NCBI GenBank assembly: GCA_017469265.1
Contig: JAFUGS010000010.1
Coordinates: 1 to 34,374 of the forward strand
Origin: Clostridia bacterium
GTDB lineage: Bacteria > Bacillota > Clostridia > Christensenellales > Aristaeellaceae
Length of the DNA stretch: 34,374 bases
Direction: 5' to 3'
Each line of letters opens with the position of its first letter. Positions within the stretch are counted from its first letter, which is position 1. The notes under the pieces were generated by a model. The model worked only from the letters and a program-made list of their open reading frames with translations. It had not been told where the DNA came from and ran no database searches. Below are positions 24,047 to 32,879 of the stretch, one piece after another. Position numbers and translations under genes: made by a program.

Positions 24047-25812
24047 GCCTTCTCTCCTTCTGTCTCCTGATCCGGGCCGTTTTGGCGCTCCGCGTCCCGC
24101 GGCTTCTCCCCGCCCGGCAGCCGTAAGGCATCGTCACCGTCCTGCGTCCGAACCTCATGGGCCGCCTCCCGGGGAACCCGGATCCGGGCCACCGCCCCGT
24201 GGGGGGACTGATTCGCCAGCTCCAGCAGGCCCGTCCGGTCATACATCAGCTCCAGCATCCGCTTGATGCTCCACAGTCCCACCCGGGTGCCGTCGCTTTC
24301 CGCCGCCCCGCCGGGCCGGTTGATCCGCTCCATAACCTCCGGCGGATATCCCTGGCCGTCGTCCTCGATCTCGATCAGCAGCATGTCCTGCCCCTGCCAG
24401 CTTTCCAGGCTGACCCTGATCAGCAGCATCAGCATCTGATCCCGGGACACGGCGTACTTGTACTCATTCTCCACCACCGTGTGGATGATCATCTGGGGAA
24501 TCGGCCAGTCCCCCAGCTCCTCCGGCAGCTCCACGTAGGAAAAAACGCAGTCCGGATACTTCAGCTCCTGCATCTTCAGGTAGTTCTGAACATGGAGGAT
24601 TTCCTCCCGCACCGGCACCGTATGCATCCCGGCGCTGAACATGTACCGGATGTTCCGGGACAGGGCGTCAATATAGGTCTGAATCTCCTGGTTCTTCCCC
24701 TTCGCGCTCAGGGCGGAAACCGTGGTCATGGCATTCAGGAAGAAATGGGGCCGCAGCTGCAGCCGGATGTATTTCTGGTTGGCCTCCTGCAGCGCCAGCT
24801 GCCTTTCCAGCTCCCGGATCCGCAGCCGGAGCACCTCCTCCAGCAGCTGATTCAGCGTGCCGGTCATCTGCTGAAACTCCCGCGCGTCGGACCGGGTGGT
24901 GATCCGCCGCTCGTAATCCCCGGCCTGAATCTTCCGCATGTCCGTCTCCAGCTGCGCCATGGGCCGGATCAGGCTCCGCCGAACGGCGCCGCGCAGATAC
25001 AGGGTGAACGCCAGCAGAATCGCCGTCACGCACAGCAGCACGGCAATCTCCGCCCGAAGGCGGCCGGCCGCCGTCATGAAATTCACGGCGCAGACCAGCC
25101 GAAAGGGCGTACCCGTCAGCGGCCGTTCCAGCCGCAGCGCGCCAAAGCCGCCGGGCGTTTCCGTTTCCGCTTCCCCCGCTGTCTGCACCGACCATCGGAT
25201 CCCGGACACTTCCTGGATCCGGATCTGTCTCAGCAGGGTTTCCTGGCGGACATAGAGCTGGACAGCCTGCCCCGGGCGCAGCGCTGAGCGTCGGTAAAAG
25301 ATTTCCCCCGCCAGCTCGGTTTCCGTCCAGCCCGCGCTCAGTCCGTCCGCCGCCGCCGCCGCCCGCAGCGCGCTCTCGCTCATCCGCTCCTTCTGGCCCA
25401 CGGAAGGGGGATTCTCGCCCGCCTGAATCACATTCTCCTGCGCGCTGCTGGCCATGACGCCCCACTCCGCGCTGGGATCGATGCGCAGGATGCTCTGCAG
25501 GGTTTTCTTCAGCCGGATCATGGCATGCTGCCGCTCCGTTTCGGACTCGTCCCCCATCAGGGCCAGGTCCTCCTCCTGTTCCAGCAGCAGCCCCATGGTT
25601 CTGTCCATGCCGCTGAAGCGGGACTCCATCTGTTCCCCGTACACGGAAAGCAGGGAGCTCATCTCCGCTTCCAGTTCCCGCCGATCCATCATCCACCAGC
25701 TGACCAGCACCGCGATGATCAGCGCCAGCGCCACCAGGATTTCCGTCCGGACCCATCGGTTCAGCCGCCGCATCACAGGCACGGATCTGCTTCGATTCTC
25801 CCGGTTCCTCAC
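24043..25812 (-). CDS. YesM-type sensor histidine kinase
   Basis: A 589-residue membrane sensor. The start is GTG 25812, with AGGAG upstream. One membrane helix at about 25-42 (ILVALALIIAVLVSWWM) and another near 255-275 (IAVLLCVTAILLAFTLYL) enclose an extracytoplasmic sensing domain of about 210 residues. HAMP follows (RRSLIRPMAQLETDMRKIQ), then the His_kinase motif RLQLRPHFFLNAM with His356. The ATPase domain has GDGQGYPPEV and GVGLWSIKRML. The YesM family senses extracellular carbohydrates or their binding proteins and phosphorylates YesN partners. It sits between the GH2 gene and the regulator gene, all on the same strand. Confidence 0.92.
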   Translation of the reverse strand: MRNRENRSRSVPVMRRLNRWVRTEILVALALIIAVLVSWWMMDRRELEAEMSSLLSVYGEQMESRFSGMDRTMGLLLEQEEDLALMGDESETERQHAMIRLKKTLQSILRIDPSAEWGVMASSAQENVIQAGENPPSVGQKERMSESALRAAAAADGLSAGWTETELAGEIFYRRSALRPGQAVQLYVRQETLLRQIRIQEVSGIRWSVQTAGEAETETPGGFGALRLERPLTGTPFRLVCAVNFMTAAGRLRAEIAVLLCVTAILLAFTLYLRGAVRRSLIRPMAQLETDMRKIQAGDYERRITTRSDAREFQQMTGTLNQLLEEVLRLRIRELERQLALQEANQKYIRLQLRPHFFLNAMTTVSALSAKGKNQEIQTYIDALSRNIRYMFSAGMHTVPVREEILHVQNYLKMQELKYPDCVFSYVELPEELGDWPIPQMIIHTVVENEYKYAVSRDQMLMLLIRVSLESWQGQDMLLIEIEDDGQGYPPEVMERINRPGGAAESDGTRVGLWSIKRMLELMYDRTGLLELANQSPHGAVARIRVPREAAHEVRTQDGDDALRLPGGEKPRDAERQNGPDQETEGEKA

Positions 25813-25874
25813 GTGCCCACCCTCTCCTGTCAGCGGACCGCCCCGCCTCCGTCCAAAGTCCTTTCAGGCTCCTG

Positions 25875-25896
25875 CAGTGTCACTTCAGTGTCACTT
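25875..25896. repeat. tandem 11-bp direct repeat
   Basis: CAGTGTCACTT occurs twice without a gap (25875-25885 and 25886-25896) between the GH2 stop and the sensor-kinase start. A GC-rich hairpin CCGCGCGG/CCGCGCGG (25919-25926 with 25932-25939) follows without a T run. It may be a regulator site or of no significance. Confidence 0.5.
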
Positions 25897-25942
25897 CCAT
25901 GTCCCTTCATCGTCCCATCCGCGCGGCTTTTCCGCGCGGTCC

Positions 25943-27604
25943 TTACGGAAGCGTTTTGAACAGCTCCTTCACCACCTGATACGCCATTTTGGGCCGCCGG
26001 TACTCATCCACCACGCCTTTGTTGTTGTAGGTGCGGGGGCGGTTCATGGCCCATTCCTCCGCCACACGCACATCCGCGAACTGCCACAGGAGTATTCCCG
26101 TCACGTCCGGATGGGAAAGCACGGCGGTAATCTGCTCCCGCAGGATGGCGCACTGCCGTTCCTCCGACCATTTGGCCTCCCCGAAGGGATCGTGGAAGCC
26201 ATAGATGGCGCCCGCGCCGATCTCGCTGACGATGAAGGGCTTCCCCTCCCCGCCGTTCCGGACGGCCTCCAGGCGCTTTTGCTCCAGGCCCTCCCCCGCG
26301 GGGGTGTTGTGATACCATCCGGGATAAATGTTGACGCTGACCACGTCCATGTCGCCGTATACCGTTCCGCCGGGGCGCTCCAGCAGGGCGGCGGTCACCG
26401 GGCGGCTCGGGTCCAGCTCCCGCAGCAGGGCAAAGATTTCCCGATAGCACGCCGCACCGTAGACCGTATCGTCGGCGCACTCGTTCAGGCTGGCCCAGAT
26501 GAAAATGGAAGGATGATTCCCGTGCTGCGCCACCATCTCCCGGGTGCACTGGGTCAGCTGTTCCATGAACCGGGGATGGCGCATCTGCGCTTCCGACAGG
26601 CCCCGCGTGTGGGATTCCTCCCATACCAGCATCCCGGTCTCATCGCACAGGTCCAGGAACCGGGGATCGTTGGGATAATGGCAGGTGCGCACGCAGTTCG
26701 CCCCCAGATCCCGCATCAGGTGGAGATCCTGCATCATGGCCTCCACCGGCGCCGCCAGGCCAAAGGCGCCGTATTCCTCATGGCGGTTGAAGCCCCTGAG
26801 CCGCAGCCGCCGGCCGTTCAGCAGGATTTTCCCGCCTTCCACCCGGATTTCCCGGAAGCCGATCCGGTCGATCAGGTCGTCTACCGCTTCCCCCGCCTGC
26901 CACAGGGTCGCGGCGGCCTGATACAGCGCGGGATGCTCAGGGGACCAGTCCTCCGCGTCACCGCAGCGGACGCTCAGCGTGTATTCGATGACGGAGTTCC
27001 CCGGAACATCGATCTCCAGGCTTTCTTCCTGTCCTGCGACATTCAGGCGAAGTTCCCCCCGGAAGGGCCGGTCCTCCAGGTTCCGCACCTTGATCTGTCC
27101 GTCCGCCGCCCAGCCATCCGCGGTTTTCCGCGGCGTCACCCGAAGCTCCGCGAGGTAGGCGCCGCCCACTTCCTCCACGATCACCGGGCGGTTAATGCCG
27201 CCGTAGGCGTAGTAATCATTCGGGATGTGCAGGGCGGAATCGGCGTCAAAGCGGTTGTCCGCCTCCACCCGCAGGGTATGCGTGCCGAATGGGATGCCCT
27301 TCGCCAGGGCCTCGAACCCGGTATAAGCGCCGTAATGCTCCGCCAGCAGCGCGCCGTCCAGGTACACCCGGGCCCGGAAGCTGACGCCCCCCAGCCAGAC
27401 GCGCACGTTCCCTCCGGCCGTAATCTCCTGTTCATAGACGCCCCGGCCCCGGTACTTCCGCAGGGCGGGATGGGCTTCCCATACGCCCGGCACGATCACC
27501 TTCTCCGGCCGGTCAAGTCCGCCCTCATCCGGCGTGGTCAGGGTCCAGACCGGCGCGCACGCCCGGCTTTTCCGAATCACATGCGTGTCAAACATTCTTT
27601 CCAT
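25943..27604 (-). CDS. GH2 beta-glucuronidase-like glycoside hydrolase
   Basis: A 553-residue cytosolic enzyme. ATG 27604 is chosen because GGGGAGG stands eight bases upstream; earlier in-frame ATGs lack this. The order is a sugar-binding jelly roll (about 30-145, with DNRFDADSALHIPNDYYAYG), an Ig-like domain (150-250) and a TIM barrel with LRGFNRHEEYG (269-279) and HYPNDPRFLDLCDETGMLVW. The acid/base is Glu375 in LNECADD and the nucleophile is Glu461 in SEIGAG. NNKG at 527-530 supplies the Asn-x-Lys pair that contacts the uronate carboxylate in E. coli GusA (Asn566, Lys568). This favours beta-glucuronidase over beta-galactosidase, but related GH2 enzymes can share the motif. It heads the minus-strand locus. 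Confidence 0.85.
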   Translation of the reverse strand: MERMFDTHVIRKSRACAPVWTLTTPDEGGLDRPEKVIVPGVWEAHPALRKYRGRGVYEQEITAGGNVRVWLGGVSFRARVYLDGALLAEHYGAYTGFEALAKGIPFGTHTLRVEADNRFDADSALHIPNDYYAYGGINRPVIVEEVGGAYLAELRVTPRKTADGWAADGQIKVRNLEDRPFRGELRLNVAGQEESLEIDVPGNSVIEYTLSVRCGDAEDWSPEHPALYQAAATLWQAGEAVDDLIDRIGFREIRVEGGKILLNGRRLRLRGFNRHEEYGAFGLAAPVEAMMQDLHLMRDLGANCVRTCHYPNDPRFLDLCDETGMLVWEESHTRGLSEAQMRHPRFMEQLTQCTREMVAQHGNHPSIFIWASLNECADDTVYGAACYREIFALLRELDPSRPVTAALLERPGGTVYGDMDVVSVNIYPGWYHNTPAGEGLEQKRLEAVRNGGEGKPFIVSEIGAGAIYGFHDPFGEAKWSEERQCAILREQITAVLSHPDVTGILLWQFADVRVAEEWAMNRPRTYNNKGVVDEYRRPKMAYQVVKELFKTLP

Positions 27605-27668
27605 CCATCCGTCCTCCCCTTGCATATGTTTTTCTTTCATTCTGTATCTCTGGAAAACAGTTTGTTCG

Positions 27669-27788
27669 TCATTCCGATTCCAGCAGCGCCACCGCCACGA
27701 GCGCCCGCCGCAGGGCGGTATCAGGCTGTACTGCGGCTGTCGCTTCCATTACGATCTGATCCGCGTAATTTCGGCGGATCTGGTTCAT
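27669..27788 (-). pseudogene. remnant of a glycerate 2-kinase (DUF4147/MOFRL) N-terminus
   Basis: A 39-codon frame starts at ATG 27788 after AGAGGA. Its reading (MNQIRRNYADQIVMEATAAV, then QPDTALRRAL) matches the N-terminal helix of glycerate 2-kinases, pattern I-R-x-D-A-x-x-I-x-x-A-A-x-A-V-x-P-D-x-A-V-R-R-A-L. Similarity stops after RRAL and the frame ends at 27669-27671. The beta strand with V-A-x-G-K-A that should follow is absent. The GH2 gene begins 64 bp further on. I infer that most of the kinase gene was deleted or replaced, leaving its promoter and first codons in the leader of the GH2 operon. It could still be a short translated leader. Confidence 0.5.
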
Positions 27789-27833
27789 TGTCTTCCTCTG
27801 AATCCGGCTTTTTTGGTCTTCCAGGCTGCCGCC

Positions 27834-27861
27834 ATTATATCATGGAATAATGATTTGGCAA
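27834..27861 (-). promoter_or_regulatory. sigma-A-type promoter of the GH2/two-component genes
   Basis: The minus strand has TTGCCA (27856-27861), 16 bp and a perfect TATAAT (27834-27839). The start near 27827 reads through the glycerate-kinase remnant before the GH2 gene. Confidence 0.8.
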
Positions 27862-27934
27862 GAAGAGCCTGAAAAGTAGCGACTTGAGATTGTCTCGGCA
27901 TCTGGCGTCCGGTTGCTCGTTCAGTACCGAACTA

Positions 27935-27963
27935 TTGCGGGAAACGATAAAATCATGTACAAT
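27935..27963 (+). promoter_or_regulatory. sigma-A-type promoter of the rhamnosidase gene
   Basis: TTGCGG (27935-27940) and TACAAT (27958-27963) are separated by 17 bp. The start near 27970 gives a leader of about 70 nt. Confidence 0.7.
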
Positions 27964-28039
27964 GCAGAAGAATACAGACAAACGATCCGAAAAAACAGAA
28001 CACCCACGGAATTCAAGACACGCAGGAGGACAAGGAAGC

Positions 28040-31000
28040 ATGGACGCATTGAAAGCCCTTCAGGTCAGCTATCAGGACAGGCCGCTGGCGGTGGATGAAC
28101 AGCACCCGGTTTTCAGCTGGCGGATGGAATCGGACCGCCCCGGCGCCCGGCAGGAGGCGTGGCGCGTCGTGGTGCGGCAGGGCGCGGAAACCTGCTGGGA
28201 CAGCGGCGTCGTGCCGGGGGACACCTGCGCAGAAATCCCTTATCCGGAGACGCTGCAGCCGGAGACCTCCTATTCCTGGACCCTGTCCGTATGGGATGAG
28301 CGGGGGGAGGAGCTGCGGGCGGAAAGCGCCTTCGCGACGGGTTTCCTGCGCACGGACCGCGCCGCCTGGCACGGGGCGGAATGGATCGGGCCGGATGAAT
28401 GCTATGTGGCGGCGGAAACCATTCCCGTTTTCCGGCTGTGCTTCACCATGGGGATTGAGGAAGGCGGGGCGGAGGCCGGCGTGGTTTTCGGCGGGAACGA
28501 CCCGCGGCTGCTGTCCTCCATCCACAACAATTTCCTGATCCACGGGGAAAACTACATCGCCTTCGCGGTGAACGTTTCCCGGACGCCCGCGGAGCTGCGG
28601 GTATACCGGAAGGGCTACGCGCCCGGGGAGGACGGCCGGGAGCCCATGGCGGTCATCCCGATTCCGGAGGACGCGCTTTCCGCGGAAAACCGGTACCAGC
28701 CCCATGACTACGAGATCGTGGTCTGCGGGAACCAGCTGGAATGCGTGACAGTGGACGGGCGGAAGCTGCATACCGGCTTCCGCAGCCCGAACCTCATGCC
28801 CGGGGTGCCGGCGGCGGCCTGGGAGGAGACGCACCTGACCCTGAACCCCACGGGCAAGGTGATGGACTCGCCCATTTTCCCCCGGCTGTGCCAGGTGGGC
28901 TTTGTGACCGGCCCGGAGACCCGGGCGGTTTACACGGACTTCACGGTCCGGCATTACGGCGGGGAGCACCGGGCCATTTTCGGGGCCGGGACCGGCGCGG
29001 GATACGGGATCTTCGAGGCCCGGGCGGGGCTGACGGTGGAAGGCAACCGGATCGCGGCGGCGCCGGGGACCCTGGCCTTCGCGGATCCATCCTACGGGGC
29101 GCTGCCCATGCTGCGCAAGGCCTTCCGCGCGCCGGGCGGCATCCGGGAGGCCACGGTGTACGCCACGGCCCGGGGCCTCTTTGAGCTGACGATCAACGGC
29201 CGGAAGGTGGGGGACGAGTATCTGACGCCCGGGGATATGGATTTCCGCCAGCGGGCGCTGTACCAGGCCTTCGACGTGACGGAGATGATCCGGGAAGGGG
29301 AGAATGTCCTGGGGGCTGTGCTGGGCTCCGGATGGTACGGGGACGAGACCTCCTACACCGCGGAAAACTACAACTTCTACGGCGACACGCAGGCGCTGCT
29401 GGCCGTGCTGCGGCTGACGGCGGCGGACGGGTCGGTCCGGTATATCCCGACGGACGGAAGCTGGCAGTATTTCGGGGACGGGCCGATCCGGTACGCGGGG
29501 AACTTCAACGGGGAAACCCATGACGCGGGCCGGGAGACGCCCGGATGGGACAGGCCCGGCTTCGGAACCGAGGGCTGGCGGGCCGCCACGGTCATGCCGG
29601 AGGATGTCCGAGGCCATGTGCCGGAGATCACCGCCAGGGTGGATCCGGGCATGACCCGGGTGGAAACCCTGACCGCCACCTACCTGACCCGGGAGGTGCG
29701 GGGGACGGATCAGGACACTGTGTACCTCTACGACATGGGGGTGAACATGGTGGGCCTGCCGGAAATCACCTTCCCCCAAATGGAGAAAGGCCGGCGGATC
29801 ACCATCCGGTACGCGGAAATCCTGTATCCCCGGCTGGCGCCGGACAATCCCTTCTGCTACGGGGAGCTGGGCGGGCTGATTCTGACGGAAAACCTGCGGG
29901 GCGCCCTGGTGACGGACGTGTACGTGACGAAGGGAGAGGAGGGGGAAACCTTCCGGCCGCGGTTTACCTTCCACGGGTACCGGTACGTGGAGCTGTCCGG
30001 GCTGGACGCGCCGATTCCGGCGGAGAACATCCGGGGAATCGTTTTCAGCTCCGTCCGGCAGGCGGCTTTCTTCCGGTCCTCCAACCCGCTGATCAATCAG
30101 CTTTTTACCAATATCATCCGCTCCACCATCGGCAATCATCTGTCCATCCCCACGGACTGCCCGCAGCGGGACGAGCGGCTGGGATGGGCCGGGGACGCAA
30201 ACATATACGCGAAGACCGCCACCTACATGTCCGACATGCGCGCCTTCTACCGGAACTTCAACCGGCTGCAGCGGGAGGCCCAGGGGCCGGACGGAACCTA
30301 CCACCTGTACGCGCCGTCCTACGCGCCCGTCGGGCAGGCCTTTGCCCTGGGCTATACCTGGAACGCGGCGGGGGTCATGATTCCCTGGGAAACATTCAAA
30401 CAGTACGGGGCCAGAAGGGTGCTGGAGGAAAATTACCCGGGCATGAAGCGGCACATCGAGGGCATGATGGGCATGGTGGCGGAGGGCCGGAGCTTCCTGA
30501 CCTCCCACATCGGCTTCCTGGGGGACCATCTGGCCGTGACGGACACGGATCCGGCCCTGATGGACAACGCCCAGTACTACCGCAGCGTCCGGTGCGTGGC
30601 GCATGCCGCGGAGATCCTGGGCCAACGGGAGGACGCGGAAAGATTCCGCGCCTTCGCCGAGCGGCTGCGGGCGGAATGGAATCAGGTTTTCGTGGGGGAG
30701 GATCACCGGACCCGGAACGCGGAGGGCGCGATCCAGGACACCCAGGCGTCCTACGCGCTGCCCCTGGTGTGCGGGGTGTTCAGCGAGGAAAACAGACCCT
30801 TCGCGCAGCGGTACCTGAAGGAGGCCTGCGAGAAGACGGACTATACCATGACCACCGGCTTCATGGGCACGGCGCCCCTGCTGCCGGCGCTGACGGAGGC
30901 CGGGTACATCGACACGGCCTACCGCATGTTTGAGCAGACGAAATGCCCCTCCTGGCTGTACCCGGTGCTGAACGGCGCCACCTCCATGTGGGAGCGGTGG

Positions 31001-31429
31001 AGCTCCTATACCATTGAGAACGGGTTCGGCGGGCAGAACTGGATGAATTCCTTCAATCATTACTCCCTGGGGGCCATCGGCACCTGGATGATGGAATACA
31101 TGGCCGGCATCGCCCGGGACGGGGACAGCGGCTTCGGGACCTTCATCCTGCAGCCGGTGTGCGGCGGGCATTTTACCTCCCTGGATGTTTCCTATGACTC
31201 CATCCGGGGAACCATCCGGTCCGCCTGGACGGCCCGGGGCGGGGTCATGACCGGATATGACTGCGCCGTGCCGGCCAACACCCGGGCCACGCTGTACCTG
31301 CCCGTGGCGGAAGGCGCCGGGGTCCAGGCCCCGGCGGGCCTTGAGGCGGCGGAAACGGTCACGCGCAACGGCCTGCGGACGCGGAAGTACACGCTGGGGC
31401 CGGGGACATATCATTTTGAGATCGGCTGA
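28040..31429 (+). CDS. GH78 alpha-L-rhamnosidase, large cytosolic form
   Basis: A 1129-residue enzyme that removes terminal alpha-L-rhamnose. The start is ATG 28040, with AGGAGG (28024-28029) and AAGGA upstream; the frame is open 52 codons earlier but unlike the family. An N-terminal fibronectin-type domain (SYQDRPLAVDEQHPVFSWRM) is followed by an inserted concanavalin-like module (about 120-320). Then come the Bac_rhamnosid_N sandwich (FRAPGGIREATVYATARGLF), the alpha/alpha barrel and the C-terminal sandwich. The catalytic signature is DCPQRDERLGWAGD (706-719). The general base is probably Glu985 in SMWERW, by analogy with Bacillus RhaB. It has no signal peptide, so it acts on imported substrate. 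It is divergent from the GH2 locus and has no plus-strand partner. Confidence 0.92.
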   Translation: MDALKALQVSYQDRPLAVDEQHPVFSWRMESDRPGARQEAWRVVVRQGAETCWDSGVVPGDTCAEIPYPETLQPETSYSWTLSVWDERGEELRAESAFATGFLRTDRAAWHGAEWIGPDECYVAAETIPVFRLCFTMGIEEGGAEAGVVFGGNDPRLLSSIHNNFLIHGENYIAFAVNVSRTPAELRVYRKGYAPGEDGREPMAVIPIPEDALSAENRYQPHDYEIVVCGNQLECVTVDGRKLHTGFRSPNLMPGVPAAAWEETHLTLNPTGKVMDSPIFPRLCQVGFVTGPETRAVYTDFTVRHYGGEHRAIFGAGTGAGYGIFEARAGLTVEGNRIAAAPGTLAFADPSYGALPMLRKAFRAPGGIREATVYATARGLFELTINGRKVGDEYLTPGDMDFRQRALYQAFDVTEMIREGENVLGAVLGSGWYGDETSYTAENYNFYGDTQALLAVLRLTAADGSVRYIPTDGSWQYFGDGPIRYAGNFNGETHDAGRETPGWDRPGFGTEGWRAATVMPEDVRGHVPEITARVDPGMTRVETLTATYLTREVRGTDQDTVYLYDMGVNMVGLPEITFPQMEKGRRITIRYAEILYPRLAPDNPFCYGELGGLILTENLRGALVTDVYVTKGEEGETFRPRFTFHGYRYVELSGLDAPIPAENIRGIVFSSVRQAAFFRSSNPLINQLFTNIIRSTIGNHLSIPTDCPQRDERLGWAGDANIYAKTATYMSDMRAFYRNFNRLQREAQGPDGTYHLYAPSYAPVGQAFALGYTWNAAGVMIPWETFKQYGARRVLEENYPGMKRHIEGMMGMVAEGRSFLTSHIGFLGDHLAVTDTDPALMDNAQYYRSVRCVAHAAEILGQREDAERFRAFAERLRAEWNQVFVGEDHRTRNAEGAIQDTQASYALPLVCGVFSEENRPFAQRYLKEACEKTDYTMTTGFMGTAPLLPALTEAGYIDTAYRMFEQTKCPSWLYPVLNGATSMWERWSSYTIENGFGGQNWMNSFNHYSLGAIGTWMMEYMAGIARDGDSGFGTFILQPVCGGHFTSLDVSYDSIRGTIRSAWTARGGVMTGYDCAVPANTRATLYLPVAEGAGVQAPAGLEAAETVTRNGLRTRKYTLGPGTYHFEIG

Positions 31430-31468
31430 GAACCCGCCGGCGTCCGGAGCAGGCGCGGCATAAAAACG

Positions 31469-31501
31469 GCCCCATCGCGCACAGGCGATGGGGCTTTTTT
31501 G
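31469..31501. terminator. bidirectional terminator between the rhamnosidase and secreted-protein genes
   Basis: A perfect 10-bp stem GCCCCATCGC/GCGATGGGGC (31469-31478 with 31485-31494) has TTTTTT on the plus side and a GTTTTTAT on the minus side. It serves both convergent genes. Confidence 0.92.
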
Positions 31502-31514
31502 CCGCTTCCGGGAA

Positions 31515-32705
31515 TCAATAGGCGTTAATCCAGGCGTAGGCTTCCACGGAATCCAGGGTCAGGCCGTTTCCAGTGGCGTATTCCTGGGCCCGGGAGTCCA
31601 TGCTGTCGATCAGGGTCACGGTACTGCCGGCGGCCAGCTCATTCTGATACAGGCCGGAGGAGGTGAGATCCACCAGCTTGCCATCCGCGTCCCGGACGGC
31701 CACCACCGCGCTGATGCGGGACATGGGCTCGTCCGTGGTATTGGTGACGGTGGCGGCGGTGTAATAGCTGACGTAATAGCCTTCCTCTTTCCGGAGCTCC
31801 GCGGCGGAAACGTCCAGGGAGATGTCCGGCGTCTGATAGGTAATGGCGGAGGACTGAAGGCGGGCGGTGTGGCCGCTGACGGAGGCGGTGACGCCTTCAT
31901 CCACATCCGCGATGATGGAAACGAAGGTCGCCTCACCGGGCTCCAGATAGCAGGAACCGGTGATGCCCATATAATCCGCCCTGCCGATTTCATTTCCGTC
32001 GGCGTCCTGCAGGGTCAGGGAACCCTCGGAGAGGTAGGCGGGTTCCTCCGTCTGGTTCTGGATCTTGGCGATATAGACGCCCTGCTGGCCGCTGTAGCTG
32101 TCACGGACGTAGAAGTTTTCTTCCACGATGGTCAGCTCCGGCGCGGAGGCGGACTCGGAAGCCCCGGACAGATCGGCGCCGCCCACGCTGCCCATCATGG
32201 TCATGAAGAAGGACATCATCTCCGCCTGAAGGGCCTGCATATCCTCCTCCGTTTTGCCTTCCGGCAGGGTGCCGTTCTCCTGGTAGGCGTTGAATTCGGC
32301 AACGGTGACCTTTCCTGGATCCCGGGTAATCTGAATCAGGCTGGAAAGGATGGAGTCGTCCATGCCGGAGAGCCCCAGGGAGGAAACTTCCAGGCCGAGG
32401 GACGCGAGGGCTTCGGCGTCGAACAGCAGGCTGCTGCCATCATGAACCAGGGGAAGCGTCTGGTCGTTCACGATGACCGAGAGCTTATCGCCATCCTGGG
32501 TCCAGGTCCCTTCCTGGTTGACGTTTTCCCCGTCATTAAACGCGGCGATGGCGCAGGAGCCGTCCGCGTTCAGGTCGATGGTGGCGGTCGTCATGCCGAG
32601 CATGATCAGGTACCAGGTGCCGGAAACATCCTCTTCCGCCAGGACGGGAACCGCGGCCAGCGTCACGCACAGGGCCAGCACCAGGGCCAGCATTTTTTTC
32701 ATCAT
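31515..32705 (-). CDS. secreted protein with lipocalin-like N-terminus, function unknown
   Basis: A 396-residue exported protein. ATG 32705 is six bases after AAGGAG; the next codon is also ATG. The signal peptide is a MMKK start with an LALVLALCVTLAAVPVLAEE core. The mature N-terminus (about 25-90) has paired GTWYLIM...GTWTQDGDKLSV strands of the lipocalin-like type often found in Clostridia secreted proteins. A middle helix (about 130-190) is followed by a beta-rich domain (205-396) in which VYIAKIQNQTEEPAYL and YYTAATVTNTTDEPMSRIS look like FxLYD/transglutaminase-adjunct strands. No wall anchor or lipobox is seen. It is monocistronic with a good promoter. No enzymatic motif is recognised. 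Confidence 0.72.
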   Translation of the reverse strand: MMKKMLALVLALCVTLAAVPVLAEEDVSGTWYLIMLGMTTATIDLNADGSCAIAAFNDGENVNQEGTWTQDGDKLSVIVNDQTLPLVHDGSSLLFDAEALASLGLEVSSLGLSGMDDSILSSLIQITRDPGKVTVAEFNAYQENGTLPEGKTEEDMQALQAEMMSFFMTMMGSVGGADLSGASESASAPELTIVEENFYVRDSYSGQQGVYIAKIQNQTEEPAYLSEGSLTLQDADGNEIGRADYMGITGSCYLEPGEATFVSIIADVDEGVTASVSGHTARLQSSAITYQTPDISLDVSAAELRKEEGYYVSYYTAATVTNTTDEPMSRISAVVAVRDADGKLVDLTSSGLYQNELAAGSTVTLIDSMDSRAQEYATGNGLTLDSVEAYAWINAY

Positions 32706-32759
32706 GTGAATCTCCTTTTCCAATCGTATTATCAGGGGACGGGTCCGCCTGATGAAAAC

Positions 32760-32788
32760 ATTATAGCGGATTTGGTTTCAAAAGGCAA
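32760..32788 (-). promoter_or_regulatory. sigma-A-type promoter of the secreted-protein gene
   Basis: The minus strand has TTGCCT (32783-32788), 17 bp and a perfect TATAAT (32760-32765). The leader is about 50 nt. Confidence 0.8.
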
Positions 32789-32844
32789 AGGGGTTTTAAC
32801 GGCGGCACGATATATGTTTCCCGTCACATTCTGGCCTCCTCTGC

Positions 32845-32873
32845 TTGCTTCGACATGCTGAGTATGATATACT
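32845..32873 (+). promoter_or_regulatory. extended -10 promoter of the structured RNA element
   Basis: TTGCTT (32845-32850), 17 bp and TATACT (32868-32873), with an upstream TGA giving an extended -10. Transcription would start near 32880, right at the 5' side of the structured element. Confidence 0.55.
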
Positions 32874-32879
32874 TTCGCC

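Larger units (their letters stand above)
27605..28039. promoter_or_regulatory. divergent control region of the GH2 locus and the rhamnosidase gene
   Basis: This 435-bp stretch holds the glycerate-kinase remnant, a strong minus-strand promoter (27834-27861) and a plus-strand promoter (27935-27963), back to back. Regulator binding between 27862 and 27934 could control both directions. I see a short GTTC...GAAC symmetry near 27920 but no convincing operator. Confidence 0.5.

Noticed and set aside
25860-25940. A terminator between the GH2 and sensor-kinase genes
   Set aside because: The CCGCGCGG hairpin is strong but has no T run on either strand, so read-through from the GH2 gene into the kinase gene is likely.
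28013-31414. A 1133-codon minus-strand open frame opposite the rhamnosidase
   Set aside because: It is a shadow of the GH78 gene caused by strong third-position GC. It has no motif or start signal.
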